A stretch of 58,994 bases of DNA from the NCBI GenBank assembly GCA_026400535.1, contig JAPLOU010000063.1:1-58994 (forward strand). Reading direction: 5' to 3'. Under the pieces are notes generated by a model, which searched no databases, was not told where the DNA came from, and saw only the letters and a list, made by a program, of their open reading frames with translations. Shown here piece by piece: positions 44,975-54,083 of the stretch; position 1 is the stretch's first letter, and the number at the start of each line of letters is the position of its first letter. A program made the translations under genes and the position numbers. The stretch comes from Hyphomicrobiales bacterium (GTDB lineage: Bacteria > Pseudomonadota > Alphaproteobacteria > Rhizobiales > Beijerinckiaceae).

Positions 44975-47458
44975 ATGGCGTCTGAGCAGCTTATCAATGC
45001 CCGTACTTACCTTGAGCACGTATTGCCCTGGCCGACGCTCGGGGCGGGCGGTGCCTATGTCAATATCCACTATCCAAGTGCCAACGTCGACCCAAACGGC
45101 AAGCGGCATTGGAACGGCGTCGCCGTCGAGGCGGTCGAGGAGGCGCTCGAACATATCCGCCTGATCATGGCGAGCAGCACCGCGCTCGGCGATATCTATG
45201 TCTGTATGTCATCGCAGAGTGTTGCGGAGACCCGAAATGTCGACGGACGCGTCGTCCGCTCTGCGAAGCGTTCGCAAAAGAGCGCCGTTGCACTGCGCTC
45301 GATCTATCTGGATATCGATGTCAAGCCGGGCGCTTATCAGGATACCCGCGCAGCGTCGCAGGCGCTCATTGCTTTCTGCAGGGCTGCGGGCCTGCCTCCC
45401 CCCTCGCTGGCAGTCAAATCAGGTTCGGGGGGACTGCACGTCTACTGGACATTCGACCAGGATCTCCCACCGGAACAGTGGAAGCCGATCGCCGATGCGC
45501 TTGCTGAGGCCACGAGGCGGCATGGATTGATCTGCGATACGGCCGTCACGGTCGACTCGGCGCGCCTTTTGCGCGTGCCGGATACCTTCAACTTCAAGAC
45601 CACCCCACCTAGCCCGGTCACGATGGCAAGCAAGCCCGGGCCCGATTACTCTCCGGGTAAACTCGCCGCGGTGCTCAGAGCGACGATGCCGCAAGGTGGG
45701 GCCACAAATTCATCCGCGCTGAATTCCACTTCGGGAGCCAGCAGCCATACGGCTGTTCCCATCATCCTCGCCACTGCAAGAGCCAGTTGCGGGTTTCTTG
45801 AAGAAGCCTTCGCCACGGGCGGCAAAGCGTTCAATGAGCCGCTGTGGCACCTCTCCGTGCTCGCAAGCACGTTCGACGAGGGCGGGCTCGAGACCGCACA
45901 CCTGATCTCCAGAGGACACCCCGGCTACGACCCCGCAGAAACCGTCGCGCGCTACGAGCGCAAGCGGATGGAGCGCGAAACCAAGAGCCTCGGCTGGCCA
46001 TCCTGCAGGGCCATCGAGAACGCAGGCTGCCGGCACTGTGCGACGTGCGCTGTGCGCGACATGACCAAGAGCCCCCTCAACCTGGCGGACCGTGTCAGCT
46101 ATGACGCGCCCGTGCCCAGCCCGGCTCTTCGCGCTTCCCCGATTTCGGACATCCCCTTATCGCCACCACCGCGGCGGTGGATACATGGCACGGACTTGAT
46201 GAAGGGGGTGTGCACACTTCTGGTATCGCCCGGCGGCAAAGGTAAGACCGCACTGCTGATCGGCATCGCTTTGGCGTGCGCCAGCGGCCGTTCGTTGATG
46301 GGCGCAAAAGTCTACGGCGGCAAGCACCGCGTCCTGTACCTCAACACCGAGGACGGGCTGGAGGAGATCGGACGGCGGACCCGGGCGGCGCTGCGGCACC
46401 ACAAGCTCACTGACGCCGATGTGGACGGCTTGCGCCTCGCAGGCGTCGATACGGCCAGGTTGACGCTCCTTGCGTCACAGAAGGGCAACCACAGAATAAA
46501 CAAGGAAGCTTTGGCACAGTTTCGCGCCCTCATCGGAGAGCATCGCCCAAGCGTAATCATCTTGGACCCGCTCGCAAACCTGTCAGCACACACGCTCAAT
46601 GACAACGCTGCGGCGACAGAGCTCATGGCTACACTGACGAGCATCGCTGTGGAGTACGACGCCGCCGTCCTGATCGCTCATCACACCGGCAAGGGGCGCG
46701 ATCTGGCGTCGCAGGAAGCTGCGATGGGTGCCAGCGCACTGGTCAACTCGGCGCGCGCGGTGCTGAGCATCGAAACTCTTATGCCGGGCGACGCAGGCAA
46801 GGTCGGCGTTATGCCATCCGATGCGCCGCGCTACTTCCGGCTGACCGGGGTCAAGGGCAATCTGTCTCCGCCGAGCAGCGAGGACCGCTGGTACGAGCTG
46901 ACGAGCGTTCACCTCAACAACGGCACGCCTGAGTACCCCTCCGGGGATAATGTTCAGGTCGTCGCGCCATTCACGCCAAGCCCGGCGGCCAACGTATTCC
47001 CGCCGAGTGATATCATTACTGCGCTCACGGCGATCGCGTCTGCATCGCCCCCACTTTCGATGAAGAAGCAGGCGCGCGATCGGTATGCGCCGACGGTACT
47101 GGCAGGCAACCTTGGCCTGTCGGGTACCACCGCCGAATTGAACGTCAAGGCGTTGATCGACAGCCTCCTCAGCCGGCATCTCATTACTGAGGAATACATC
47201 AAGATTACCCGCGGCGGTGGTCGCGGACCGCAGGAAAGGCTCGGGCTTGCTATCACGAATGCAGGCAGAGCATTGGCAAACCTCAATCCCTCCGCCGCCC
47301 AAACGCCTCAGTCGCCTCAGTCAGCACTCAGTCAGACTGGGGCAAACCATGGCGAAGCGGCGAGGCTCGCCCTCCTGGGCGACGCCTCAGTCGCATTGGG
47401 GGGTACGGGGGGAATTGAGGCGGGCGATCGTAACCAGGCTGCCGGTTTGGCAGACTAA
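44975..47458 (+). CDS. Primase-helicase (AEP-type domain fused to RepA-like ATPase)
   Basis: An 827-residue replication protein. The N-terminal third resembles an archaeo-eukaryotic primase/RepB-prime domain: YLDIDVKPG with the metal D-x-D, the SGSGGLHVYWTFD (GGxHxYW) motif and ARLLRVPDTFNFK. A Cys cluster (CRAIENAGCRHCATCAVRD) precedes the second half, a RecA-fold helicase with Walker A SPGGKGKTALLIG, Walker B SVIILDPLANLS and AAVLIAHHTGKGR, typical of RepA/AAA_25 proteins. A winged-helix-like segment follows and the last 60 residues are Gln/Ala-rich. A GTG at 44948 is an alternative start. It suggests autonomous replication of the element after excision. Confidence 0.85.
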   Translation: MASEQLINARTYLEHVLPWPTLGAGGAYVNIHYPSANVDPNGKRHWNGVAVEAVEEALEHIRLIMASSTALGDIYVCMSSQSVAETRNVDGRVVRSAKRSQKSAVALRSIYLDIDVKPGAYQDTRAASQALIAFCRAAGLPPPSLAVKSGSGGLHVYWTFDQDLPPEQWKPIADALAEATRRHGLICDTAVTVDSARLLRVPDTFNFKTTPPSPVTMASKPGPDYSPGKLAAVLRATMPQGGATNSSALNSTSGASSHTAVPIILATARASCGFLEEAFATGGKAFNEPLWHLSVLASTFDEGGLETAHLISRGHPGYDPAETVARYERKRMERETKSLGWPSCRAIENAGCRHCATCAVRDMTKSPLNLADRVSYDAPVPSPALRASPISDIPLSPPPRRWIHGTDLMKGVCTLLVSPGGKGKTALLIGIALACASGRSLMGAKVYGGKHRVLYLNTEDGLEEIGRRTRAALRHHKLTDADVDGLRLAGVDTARLTLLASQKGNHRINKEALAQFRALIGEHRPSVIILDPLANLSAHTLNDNAAATELMATLTSIAVEYDAAVLIAHHTGKGRDLASQEAAMGASALVNSARAVLSIETLMPGDAGKVGVMPSDAPRYFRLTGVKGNLSPPSSEDRWYELTSVHLNNGTPEYPSGDNVQVVAPFTPSPAANVFPPSDIITALTAIASASPPLSMKKQARDRYAPTVLAGNLGLSGTTAELNVKALIDSLLSRHLITEEYIKITRGGGRGPQERLGLAITNAGRALANLNPSAAQTPQSPQSALSQTGANHGEAARLALLGDASVALGGTGGIEAGDRNQAAGLAD

Positions 47459-47471
47459 AATGGAGACTATC

Positions 47472-47930
47472 ATGATATACGATTTGGAAGACCTCTTCGC
47501 GCAGGCCGATGCCGCTGCAGGCAGAAGCATTTTCCGGCGCAACCCCGTTACTGGAGACTCGTGGGTGCAGGGGCTCGACAGCCGCGCCGAGCAGATGGAT
47601 GCCGCCGCCGCGGCATTGAGCGCGCGCAGGTGGTTCGAGCGCGAACGCCCTGCATTTGCCCCCGAGCTGCCTGTCAACTACGAGGAACGCGAGAAACTGA
47701 AGGGAACCGGGCGGGCCATCGACTATCTGATCGCGCTGTATGCCCGCTCGTGGGAAGCCTCTGGATATAGCAAGCACCCGCGCTTCGCGGAGTTTGCTGC
47801 GGGTGCGCTTGCCTCCGACATGCTGCCCGATCGGGTGGCCACCGATTGCGAGCTCCTCAGGTGCTATCCGCCGACGCCACTCGAAGGCCTCGAGGGCGGC
47901 TGCGTCTGGCAAATGCCCGAGTGGCCGTAA
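47472..47930 (+). CDS. Hypothetical small protein of the mobile element
   Basis: A 152-residue soluble protein. The ATG at 47472 has GGAG 8 bases upstream; the preceding ATG at 47460 is an alternative. It is rich in acidic and aromatic residues, with YDLEDLFAQADAAAGRSIFR at the start and RAIDYLIALYARSWEASGYS in a helical middle. I recognise no family. It follows the primase by 14 bases and ends just before a strong terminator, so it is the last gene of that transcript. Confidence 0.7.
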   Translation: MIYDLEDLFAQADAAAGRSIFRRNPVTGDSWVQGLDSRAEQMDAAAAALSARRWFERERPAFAPELPVNYEEREKLKGTGRAIDYLIALYARSWEASGYSKHPRFAEFAAGALASDMLPDRVATDCELLRCYPPTPLEGLEGGCVWQMPEWP

Positions 47931-47936
47931 TGACCA

Positions 47937-47970
47937 GCGCCGGCCATCGAAATGGCCGGCGCAATTATTT
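47937..47970 (+). terminator. Strong intrinsic terminator of the primase operon
   Basis: A perfect 11-bp stem, GCGCCGGCCAT (47937-47947) with ATGGCCGGCGC (47952-47962) around a CGAA tetraloop, is followed by AATTATTT. It lies seven bases after the stop of the preceding gene and marks the end of the element's main transcript. Confidence 0.85.
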
Positions 47971-48005
47971 GGCGGTGCTAGTAAATCGGCAAGGTGGAGA
48001 GGGAC

Positions 48006-48320
48006 ATGACGAAACCGTCATTCATGCAGGTTCTACGGTCACATGCACTCGCCGCTCGCGGGTCGAGCGGCGATGACCCCTGGCTCACGGAACTCGAGAA
48101 CCTCAAGGGGCATACCGGGCATGATGGCGTTGAACGGCTTTCCACACATGAGGTCTTCGATCATCTGGAAGTGCCCATGAAGGGCAGGGCGGGTCGTATG
48201 CACCGCCTTGCGCGCGTCATGCGCTCGCTCGGCTGGCAAGCTGTCCGCAACCGCGGGCTCAACCGCGGAAGCTATCGAGATCGTGTGCGCGGCTACGCGC
48301 GAGCGAACGATGACAGGTAA
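48006..48320 (+). CDS. Hypothetical small basic protein of the mobile element
   Basis: A 104-residue basic protein with a good ribosome site (GGTGGAGAGG) before the ATG at 48006. The segment STHEVFDHLEVPMKGRAGRM then HRLARVMRSLGWQAVRNRGL resembles the short C-terminal winged helix seen in phage primases and VapE-like proteins, where R-L-x-x-V-M-x-x-L-G-W recurs. This suggests nucleic-acid binding linked to replication. It lies beyond the terminator, so it has its own promoter. Confidence 0.65.
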   Translation: MTKPSFMQVLRSHALAARGSSGDDPWLTELENLKGHTGHDGVERLSTHEVFDHLEVPMKGRAGRMHRLARVMRSLGWQAVRNRGLNRGSYRDRVRGYARANDDR

Positions 48321-48342
48321 TGCTGAAAGCATTTAGACCATC

Positions 48343-48500
48343 ATGTCCGCTGGCGTCACGTGTGACCTGATCGGTGCCCCGCCCCGCGGCGATTGGGAAG
48401 GCGACTTCGTCAAGGGCGCGGCCAATGCCGGCGCCATCGGCACGCTGGTCGAGCGCAAGAGCCGCTACACCCTGATCGCCAAGATGAAGGATTCCGGGGG
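48343..48500 (+). pseudogene. IS30-family transposase remnant, N-terminal catalytic part
   Basis: The frame gives RGDWEGDFVKGAANAGAIGT and LVERKSRYTLIAKMKDS, which is the IS30 segment around the first catalytic Asp (GHWEGDLI in intact copies). The gene has no N-terminal DNA-binding part and stops shortly after. Directly downstream on the opposite strand (48500-48557) lies a short piece of another transposase region, so the locus was rearranged. Confidence 0.7.
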
Positions 48501-48557
48501 CGGGGGCAGGCGGCTGGACAACTCCTTGAGGCGGGCCATCTCCTCGCCCTGATCGAA
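48500..48557 (-). pseudogene. Inverted short piece of an IS30-type transposase
   Basis: On the minus strand this segment reads FDQGEEMARLKELSSRLPP. It matches the second-Asp region of the IS30 fragment found at 49530-49590 on the plus strand (YDQGKEMACHKELTSRL). It is too short for function and shows that pieces of at least two IS30 copies were joined in opposite directions. Confidence 0.5.
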
Positions 48558-48727
48558 CGTGAGAGTTACTCTGCAGGTAAGTTGCCCAGAAGAGCCGTGG
48601 AGCCACAGGGAAGCCCGCTGACGGGCGTTTGTGTTTTAGGCTGATGATAGAGGGAAGGTTCAGCGCGGCTGCTGGCGCGGCCAAAACGGGCCGGCGAGAT
48701 AGCACTGGACTGGGCAGAGCAGGGTGG

Positions 48728-48958
48728 TCACAGGGACGCCGCACCGGCCTCGGCCGCCGGCTTGTCGGACGACTGGAAGGCAGCCTTGGGCAGTTCTGGC
48801 AAATCGGGAAATAATCTCTTGAACTCCTCGACGCTGACGAGCCGGGCCGACACGCCAACGTCTGCGGAATCGACGCGATCCCAGGCGTCCTTGACGACGG
48901 CCCATGCTTCGCCCGGTGACCAGATGGCGGGGCGGCCTTCCCAAACACAGGTTTTCAT
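48728..48958 (-). CDS. Small hypothetical protein between the IS30 fragments
   Basis: A 76-residue acidic protein beginning MKTCVWEGRPAIWSPGEAWA with a strong GAGGAGGG ribosome site about 8 bases before the ATG on the minus strand. It continues AWDRVDSADVGVSARLVSVE, with a Pro/Ala-rich end. No family is recognised. The strong translation signal sets it apart from the chance frames around it. Confidence 0.55.
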   Translation of the reverse strand: MKTCVWEGRPAIWSPGEAWAVVKDAWDRVDSADVGVSARLVSVEEFKRLFPDLPELPKAAFQSSDKPAAEAGAASL

Positions 48959-49484
48959 GAATTACGCCCTCCTCAGCGCAGTATCGTCATAGGGAAACCG
49001 CACCGGAGGCGGCGTGCGTGGTGAGCCACATCATGAGCTTATTGCCCGTGAACATTTCGATTGTCGATAAGGCCCGGCGCATGATGGCTGTCGGCTTGGC
49101 TTAGAACCGGGCATGTGGTCGGCCAGATCTGGAGGATGACCGCTCTTGATCTGCTGAAAGCAGTCCGGTGCCCCGTGTCCGGCGCCCCGTATAGGCCGAG
49201 AGCCGATCAGACATCACGGCGCGTTGTGTCACGGGCTGTCGGATTTAACAGACAGCGGCGGCACTGGATCCTGGCTCTCCGGCAAGGTCGCCGAGTGCCG
49301 TCGTCGCGATCGTTCGGAAGCGCAAGTCGTAACTCCGGATGATTGTTGCCGAGCTGGCAGCGTCTAGGTGACAATCAGCTCGCAAAGTTGAACCTGGACC
49401 GGCGGCCAATACTAACCTCTTTGTCGTAGGACGCTGAGGCAAGCGGACGCCCCGGCACCACGCGGCAGGCGGCTTGACAACTCC
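48959..49484. other. Gene-poor stretch between the IS30 remnants
   Basis: About 525 bases without a supported gene. Near its right end, at 49464-49484, lies a 21-base sequence that repeats the one at 48505-48525 with one mismatch. It is likely debris of earlier insertions. Confidence 0.45.
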
Positions 49485-49829
49485 CCCAGGGCCTTCGCCA
49501 AAGTCCCGAAGATGATGCGCCGGAGGCTCGCCTATGATCAGGGCAAGGAGATGGCCTGCCACAAGGAGCTGACGAGCCGCCTGAAGATGCCGGTCTATTT
49601 CTGCGATCTGCACAGCCCCTGGCAAAGGCCGTCCAACGAGAACCTGAACGGCCTCGTCCGCCAGTACCTGCTCAAGGGCATCGATCTCAGCACCATCGAC
49701 AACCAACGCGACCCCGGCAGGATCGCCCATAGCCTCAACACCAGACCGCGCGCCGTCCTGGGCTTCCAAACGCCAGAGGAAGTGTTTATGGATGAGCTAT
49801 CGAAACTCGGTGATGCACTTCAGATTTGA
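49485..49829 (+). pseudogene. IS30-family transposase remnant, C-terminal part
   Basis: The frame reads RAFAKVPKMMRRRLAYDQGK (second catalytic Asp), ELTSRLKMPVYFCDLHSPWQ, RPSNENLNGLVRQYLLKGID (catalytic Glu) and RPRAVLGFQTPEEVFMDELS, the usual end of an IS30 transposase. The N-terminal half is missing; the start of the family match is near 49485. A small in-frame variation, DNQRDPGRIA, replaces the common segment before the last helix. It ends less than 100 bases before cas3. Confidence 0.75.
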
Positions 49830-49923
49830 GACCGCCGTGAGTGCAAACTCGACAGCGGGTTTTCTCGAAGGTCCGGCACGCGTTACGCCAAAATGTTATT
49901 CTTCACCTGAACGGCATGATCGA

Positions 49924-52509
49924 ATGCTGGCATCGCGAGCCTTTCCATCTTCAGAAGCGCGTCTGGCCGTCCCCTGGGCCAAGTTTGACGGTGAGGACTG
50001 GCACCATCTGGCGCATCACTGCGCCGATGTGGCCGCCTGTTTCGAGGCACTCGCCGCGACGCCGGTCTGGCGTGCGCGGCTTGAGGCGGCGGCGGACGGG
50101 AGCCTAGATGACGCGACAGTGTCGCGCCTCGCCGTTCTTTGCTTTCTGCACGACATCGGCAAGCTGCATCCGGGCTTTCAGGCGAAGCGGTGGCCGAATT
50201 CCGGCATTGTCCGCCACGGCCATTGCGGTGAGGGCGCGGCTGTCATGCTGGGCCAAGGCCCCCGTCCTATCGCCAAGGCCCTGCACCTTGAGACGATCTT
50301 CCGCTGGGGCGATCAGGACACGCTGACGGACCTGATGTCGGCGGTATTCGCGCATCACGGGCGGCCGGTGCCAGATGAACCGATGCATCGGCAGGATTGG
50401 TCCGCCGGCGCCCGGCTTGGCTACGATCCGGCGGCGGAGGCGGGTGCGATCGGTGAGCTTCTACCGTCCTGGTTTCCGGCGGCTTTCGCGGCGGGTGGCG
50501 CCCCGCTGCCTCACACCCCGCGTTTCCAGCATCTGTTCTGCGGTCTCGTCGCGCTTGCCGACTGGATAGGCTCCAATCGCGCCGCGTTTCCCTTCGTGCC
50601 CACCCTCGACGCCGGCTATATCGGCGTCGCGAGGCAAAGGGCGGCTCAGGCGATCAGCGGGATCGGCCTTGACGTCAGCGTCTGGCGTGAGCGTCTCGAC
50701 CATCCGCCCGCCTTCGCAGCTATTGCACCCGGACGTGAGGCCCGCGGCGCCCAGATGGCGATCGGTGAATGGCCGCTCGACGATCCGCTGGTGATCCTGG
50801 AGGCGGAGACCGGATCCGGCAAGACCGAGGCCGCGCTCTGGCGGTTCGCGCGCCTGTTCCAGGCGGGCCTGGTGGACGCGCTGTACTTCGCGGTGCCCAC
50901 GCGCGCAGCGGCAAAGCAGCTGCAGGGGCGAGTGAACCGGTCCATGATCGACATGTTCGGTCAAGGCGCGCCGGAAGCCGTGCTGGCAGTCCCAGGCTAT
51001 CTCAAGGCCGGCGACCATGTGGCGCAGTCGTTGCCCGATTTTCAGGTGCGGTGGGATGACAACCCGGATGAAGAGAAACGTCTGTCGCGCTGGGCGGCGG
51101 AGAGTGCGCGACGCTTCCTCGCCGCCCCGGTTGCGGTTGGCACGGTCGATCAGGCCATGCTGGGCGCCCTGCAGGTCAAGCACGCGCATTTGCGCCATGC
51201 GGCGTTGGCGCGCTCGCTGCTGGTGATCGACGAGGTCCACGCCAGCGACGGGTACATGACCGCGGTCCAGAGCCAGCTGATTGACGCCCATCTGGTGGTG
51301 GGTGGCCATGCCATGCTGATGTCGGCGACGCTAGGTGCTGAGGCGCGCGAGAAATGGCTGCACAGCCGTCGCGCGCAGCCGCCCTCTGTCGCGGAGGCAG
51401 AAGCCACGCCCTATCCGGCAGTATGGGGTCGCCGCGGCGGGCTCAAGCCCGTCGCGGCGGGTGACCGCCGAAAGGAGGTCGCGATCAGGCTCGCGACCGG
51501 CTGGAGCGGCGACGTCGCTGCCACCGAGGCGGTGGCGATGGCCAGGGGCGGGGCGCGCGTGTTGATGATCCGCAACACGGTGACGGCGGCGCTGGCGGCG
51601 TTCGAGGCGGTGCGGGCCATGGGGGCGGCGCATCTGCTGTGGCAGGTGGCGGGCGGGCCGGCGCTGCACCATTCGCGCTTCGCGCCGGAAGACAGGGCCT
51701 TGCTCGATCATGGCGTCGAGGCGGCCCTGTCAAAGGACGCCGACAAGCGCCCGCACGGCGGGGTGATCGTGATCGGGACCCAGACGCTTGAACAGTCGCT
51801 CGACCTCTGCGCCGATGCGCTTGTCACCGATCTGTGCCCGTCCGACGTGCTGCTGCAGCGCATCGGCCGCTTGCATCGCCACGCGCTGCCGCGGCCGCCC
51901 GGCTTCGGGCGCGCGACCTGTGTGGTCCTCACGCCGGAGGGCGGGCTCGACCGGCTGGCGGCGCCGGCCTTCGAGAACGGGATCGGCCAGTTTCGCGATG
52001 GCGGCGGCGTCTACCGCAACCTGCATGCCTGCGAGCTGACGCGGCGGCTGATCGAGGCCCACCGGGTCTGGAACATTCCGGCGATGAACCGGATGCTGGT
52101 CGAAGGCGCGACCCATCCGGACATGATCGCCGCGCTCAGCGCCGAAAAGGGGAAGGCGTGGGAGAGCTACTGGCACAGTGTCTATGGAAAGGACATCGCC
52201 GAAGCACAGGCGGGAAGGCTGATGCGCCTGGCGGTCGATGAGCCGTTCTCGGAGCTGAGGTTTCCCTGTGACGACGAGAAGGTGCGCACACGTCTAGGCG
52301 CGGAGGGCGCGCGGATCATGTTGGCGCCGGGAACGATGGGGCCGTTTGGCCAGCTGGTCAGCAGCCTGACCTGTCCGGCGCACTGGCGGGTGGCGCCGCC
52401 GGAGGAGGCGGTGGTAGCTGCCGGGAGAGGAGCCGACGAGATCGAAATCAAGGTCGGCAAGGCGCGCTTTGTTTACGGGCGAAACGGGTTGGAGAGGGTA
52501 ACCGCATGA
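49924..52509 (+). CDS. cas3: CRISPR-associated helicase/nuclease Cas3 (type I-E)
   Basis: An 862-residue effector that unwinds and degrades target DNA recruited by Cascade. The HD nuclease domain is N-terminal: WHHLAHHCADVAACF, then FLHDIGKLHPGFQ with His76-Asp77, HGHCGEGA, and VFAHHGRPVPD. The helicase follows: EAETGSGKTEAALW (Walker A, near residue 293), LVIDEVHASDGYM (DEVH box, near 435), MLMSATLG, then RIGRLHRHALPRP (motif VI). A Cas3 C-terminal domain ends the protein. The ATG at 49924 gives a normal N-terminus; there is no strong ribosome site. It overlaps cas8e by ATGA. Confidence 0.97.
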   Translation: MLASRAFPSSEARLAVPWAKFDGEDWHHLAHHCADVAACFEALAATPVWRARLEAAADGSLDDATVSRLAVLCFLHDIGKLHPGFQAKRWPNSGIVRHGHCGEGAAVMLGQGPRPIAKALHLETIFRWGDQDTLTDLMSAVFAHHGRPVPDEPMHRQDWSAGARLGYDPAAEAGAIGELLPSWFPAAFAAGGAPLPHTPRFQHLFCGLVALADWIGSNRAAFPFVPTLDAGYIGVARQRAAQAISGIGLDVSVWRERLDHPPAFAAIAPGREARGAQMAIGEWPLDDPLVILEAETGSGKTEAALWRFARLFQAGLVDALYFAVPTRAAAKQLQGRVNRSMIDMFGQGAPEAVLAVPGYLKAGDHVAQSLPDFQVRWDDNPDEEKRLSRWAAESARRFLAAPVAVGTVDQAMLGALQVKHAHLRHAALARSLLVIDEVHASDGYMTAVQSQLIDAHLVVGGHAMLMSATLGAEAREKWLHSRRAQPPSVAEAEATPYPAVWGRRGGLKPVAAGDRRKEVAIRLATGWSGDVAATEAVAMARGGARVLMIRNTVTAALAAFEAVRAMGAAHLLWQVAGGPALHHSRFAPEDRALLDHGVEAALSKDADKRPHGGVIVIGTQTLEQSLDLCADALVTDLCPSDVLLQRIGRLHRHALPRPPGFGRATCVVLTPEGGLDRLAAPAFENGIGQFRDGGGVYRNLHACELTRRLIEAHRVWNIPAMNRMLVEGATHPDMIAALSAEKGKAWESYWHSVYGKDIAEAQAGRLMRLAVDEPFSELRFPCDDEKVRTRLGAEGARIMLAPGTMGPFGQLVSSLTCPAHWRVAPPEEAVVAAGRGADEIEIKVGKARFVYGRNGLERVTA

Positions 52510-54083
52510 ACGCATTCGATTCGAATCTGCTCACCCAGTTGCTCATCGACACTCGCCCACTTGGCCCGCTGACGCTGCCCGGTTTCCTGGCCGCGCTGTC
52601 CCGCGACGCGATCGACGGCGTCCCCGCTTGCAGACCGCATCAGGGCGGGCCACTCCACATGTTCTGCGTCCAGTTGGGCGGCCTTGCGCTTCATGGCGAG
52701 GGCCGCGAGGACATCCCGACCGATGAGAACATCTGGCGCGACATCCTGCGTCGCCTGACGCCTGACTGCCCCGATGACGAGCCGTGGCGGCTGGTCGTGG
52801 ACGATTGGACCAAGCCCGCTTTCCTGCAACCGCCGGTTCCGGCCGGCGTCGCGCTGAAGAATGATGTCCCGACACCCGACGCGCTCGACCTGCTGATCAC
52901 CTCCCGCAACCACGACCTCAAGCAGTCCATCGCAAAGGAAGGGGCGGCGCAGGACTGGATCTTCGCGCTGATCTCGCTCCAGACCGGGGAGGGCTATGGC
53001 GGCAGAGACAACCAGGGCATTGCCCGTATGAACGGCGGCTGGTCCTCGCGCCCTATGCTCACGCTGGTTCCGACGCCGGCCAGGCATGACCAGGCGCCAC
53101 GGCCCGGTGCATGGTTCCGGCGCGACCTGTCAATCCTGCTGACCTCGCCTAAGGCCCGTGACCATGCCGCCTTCCGGGAGACGGACGGGCTTGGGTTGAC
53201 ATGGCTCGCCGACTGGCCAGAGCGCGCGCAGCTGCTCGCGGACCAACTTGACCCATGGTTCATAGAGGTGTGCCGGCGGGTGCGACTGCAGCAGATTCAC
53301 GGCCGGCTCAGCGCTGTCAAGGGCATGTCCGAGGCTACCCGCATCGACGCCAAGGCCTTCAAGGGCGTCCTCGGCGACCCTTGGGCGCCGGTTCACAAGA
53401 CCCGCAGCGAGAGCTTCACGCTCGGTGAGAAAGGCGATTTCGGCTTCGCCACGGTGGTGGAGCTGGTATTCTCCGGCGGGTATGAGCTGCCGCTGCTAGC
53501 CAAACCGACGCGGGCTGAAACCGAGGACACCCCGCAAACGCTTGTCCTGCAGGCACTGGCGCGGGGCAACTCCAAGACCGGGGGCTTCCGCAGCCGTCTG
53601 GTGCCTCTGTCGCGCGGGGCGAGCAGGGCGATGGCCTCGCTTGACGGCCTGTTGACCATGCATGCGGCCGCCGTTGAGCTGATCAATGAGATCAAGGTGT
53701 TCGACAAGGCGTTAAACTACGCGCTCGTGCTCGCTATCGCCAAAGGTGAGGCGCAGAGCATCAATCGCAAGAAGTTCAACGCCCACGCTCAAGCCCCTCG
53801 TGACGCGCTGGATCGCTTCGCCGACGCCATCTTCTTTATGCATCTCTGGCGCCGTCATGCCGCCGCGGATGAGGATGCCCGAGCAGCGGAGCGGAAGGCA
53901 TTCCTGCGCGCGCTCTGGGGGAAGACAAAAACCATTTTCGAGGGAGCGCTGCCAACCATGCCCTGCGGATCGCTGATCCGGCCCAAGGCCGAGAACAACG
54001 CGCGCGGCGCGCTGTTCGGGATGGTGATGAAGAGTTTCCGAAGCGACCTGATCGACGAAAGGAGCGATGCCGATGCCGCTTGA
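52506..54083 (+). CDS. cse1: Type I-E Cascade large subunit Cas8e (Cse1/CasA)
   Basis: A 525-residue large subunit that recognises the PAM and recruits Cas3. It starts in the cas3 stop (ATGA). Family marks are LPGFLAALSRDAIDG, VQLGGLALHGEG, WRLVVDDWTKPAFLQPPVPA, LLITSRNHDLKQSIAKEGAA and WIFALISLQTGEGYGGRDNQ, where the helical loop contacts the nucleic acid. The C-terminal four-helix bundle is in the last 150 residues. The length matches Cse1 of E. coli (502). It overlaps cse2 by about 10 bases. Confidence 0.95.
   Translation: MNAFDSNLLTQLLIDTRPLGPLTLPGFLAALSRDAIDGVPACRPHQGGPLHMFCVQLGGLALHGEGREDIPTDENIWRDILRRLTPDCPDDEPWRLVVDDWTKPAFLQPPVPAGVALKNDVPTPDALDLLITSRNHDLKQSIAKEGAAQDWIFALISLQTGEGYGGRDNQGIARMNGGWSSRPMLTLVPTPARHDQAPRPGAWFRRDLSILLTSPKARDHAAFRETDGLGLTWLADWPERAQLLADQLDPWFIEVCRRVRLQQIHGRLSAVKGMSEATRIDAKAFKGVLGDPWAPVHKTRSESFTLGEKGDFGFATVVELVFSGGYELPLLAKPTRAETEDTPQTLVLQALARGNSKTGGFRSRLVPLSRGASRAMASLDGLLTMHAAAVELINEIKVFDKALNYALVLAIAKGEAQSINRKKFNAHAQAPRDALDRFADAIFFMHLWRRHAAADEDARAAERKAFLRALWGKTKTIFEGALPTMPCGSLIRPKAENNARGALFGMVMKSFRSDLIDERSDADAA

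Noticed and set aside
42310..48343. Attachment-site direct repeats flanking the element
   Set aside because: I compared both flanks by eye and found only a shared 12-base TGATCTGCGTTC (42479 and 44695 regions), which is inside the element and may be chance.
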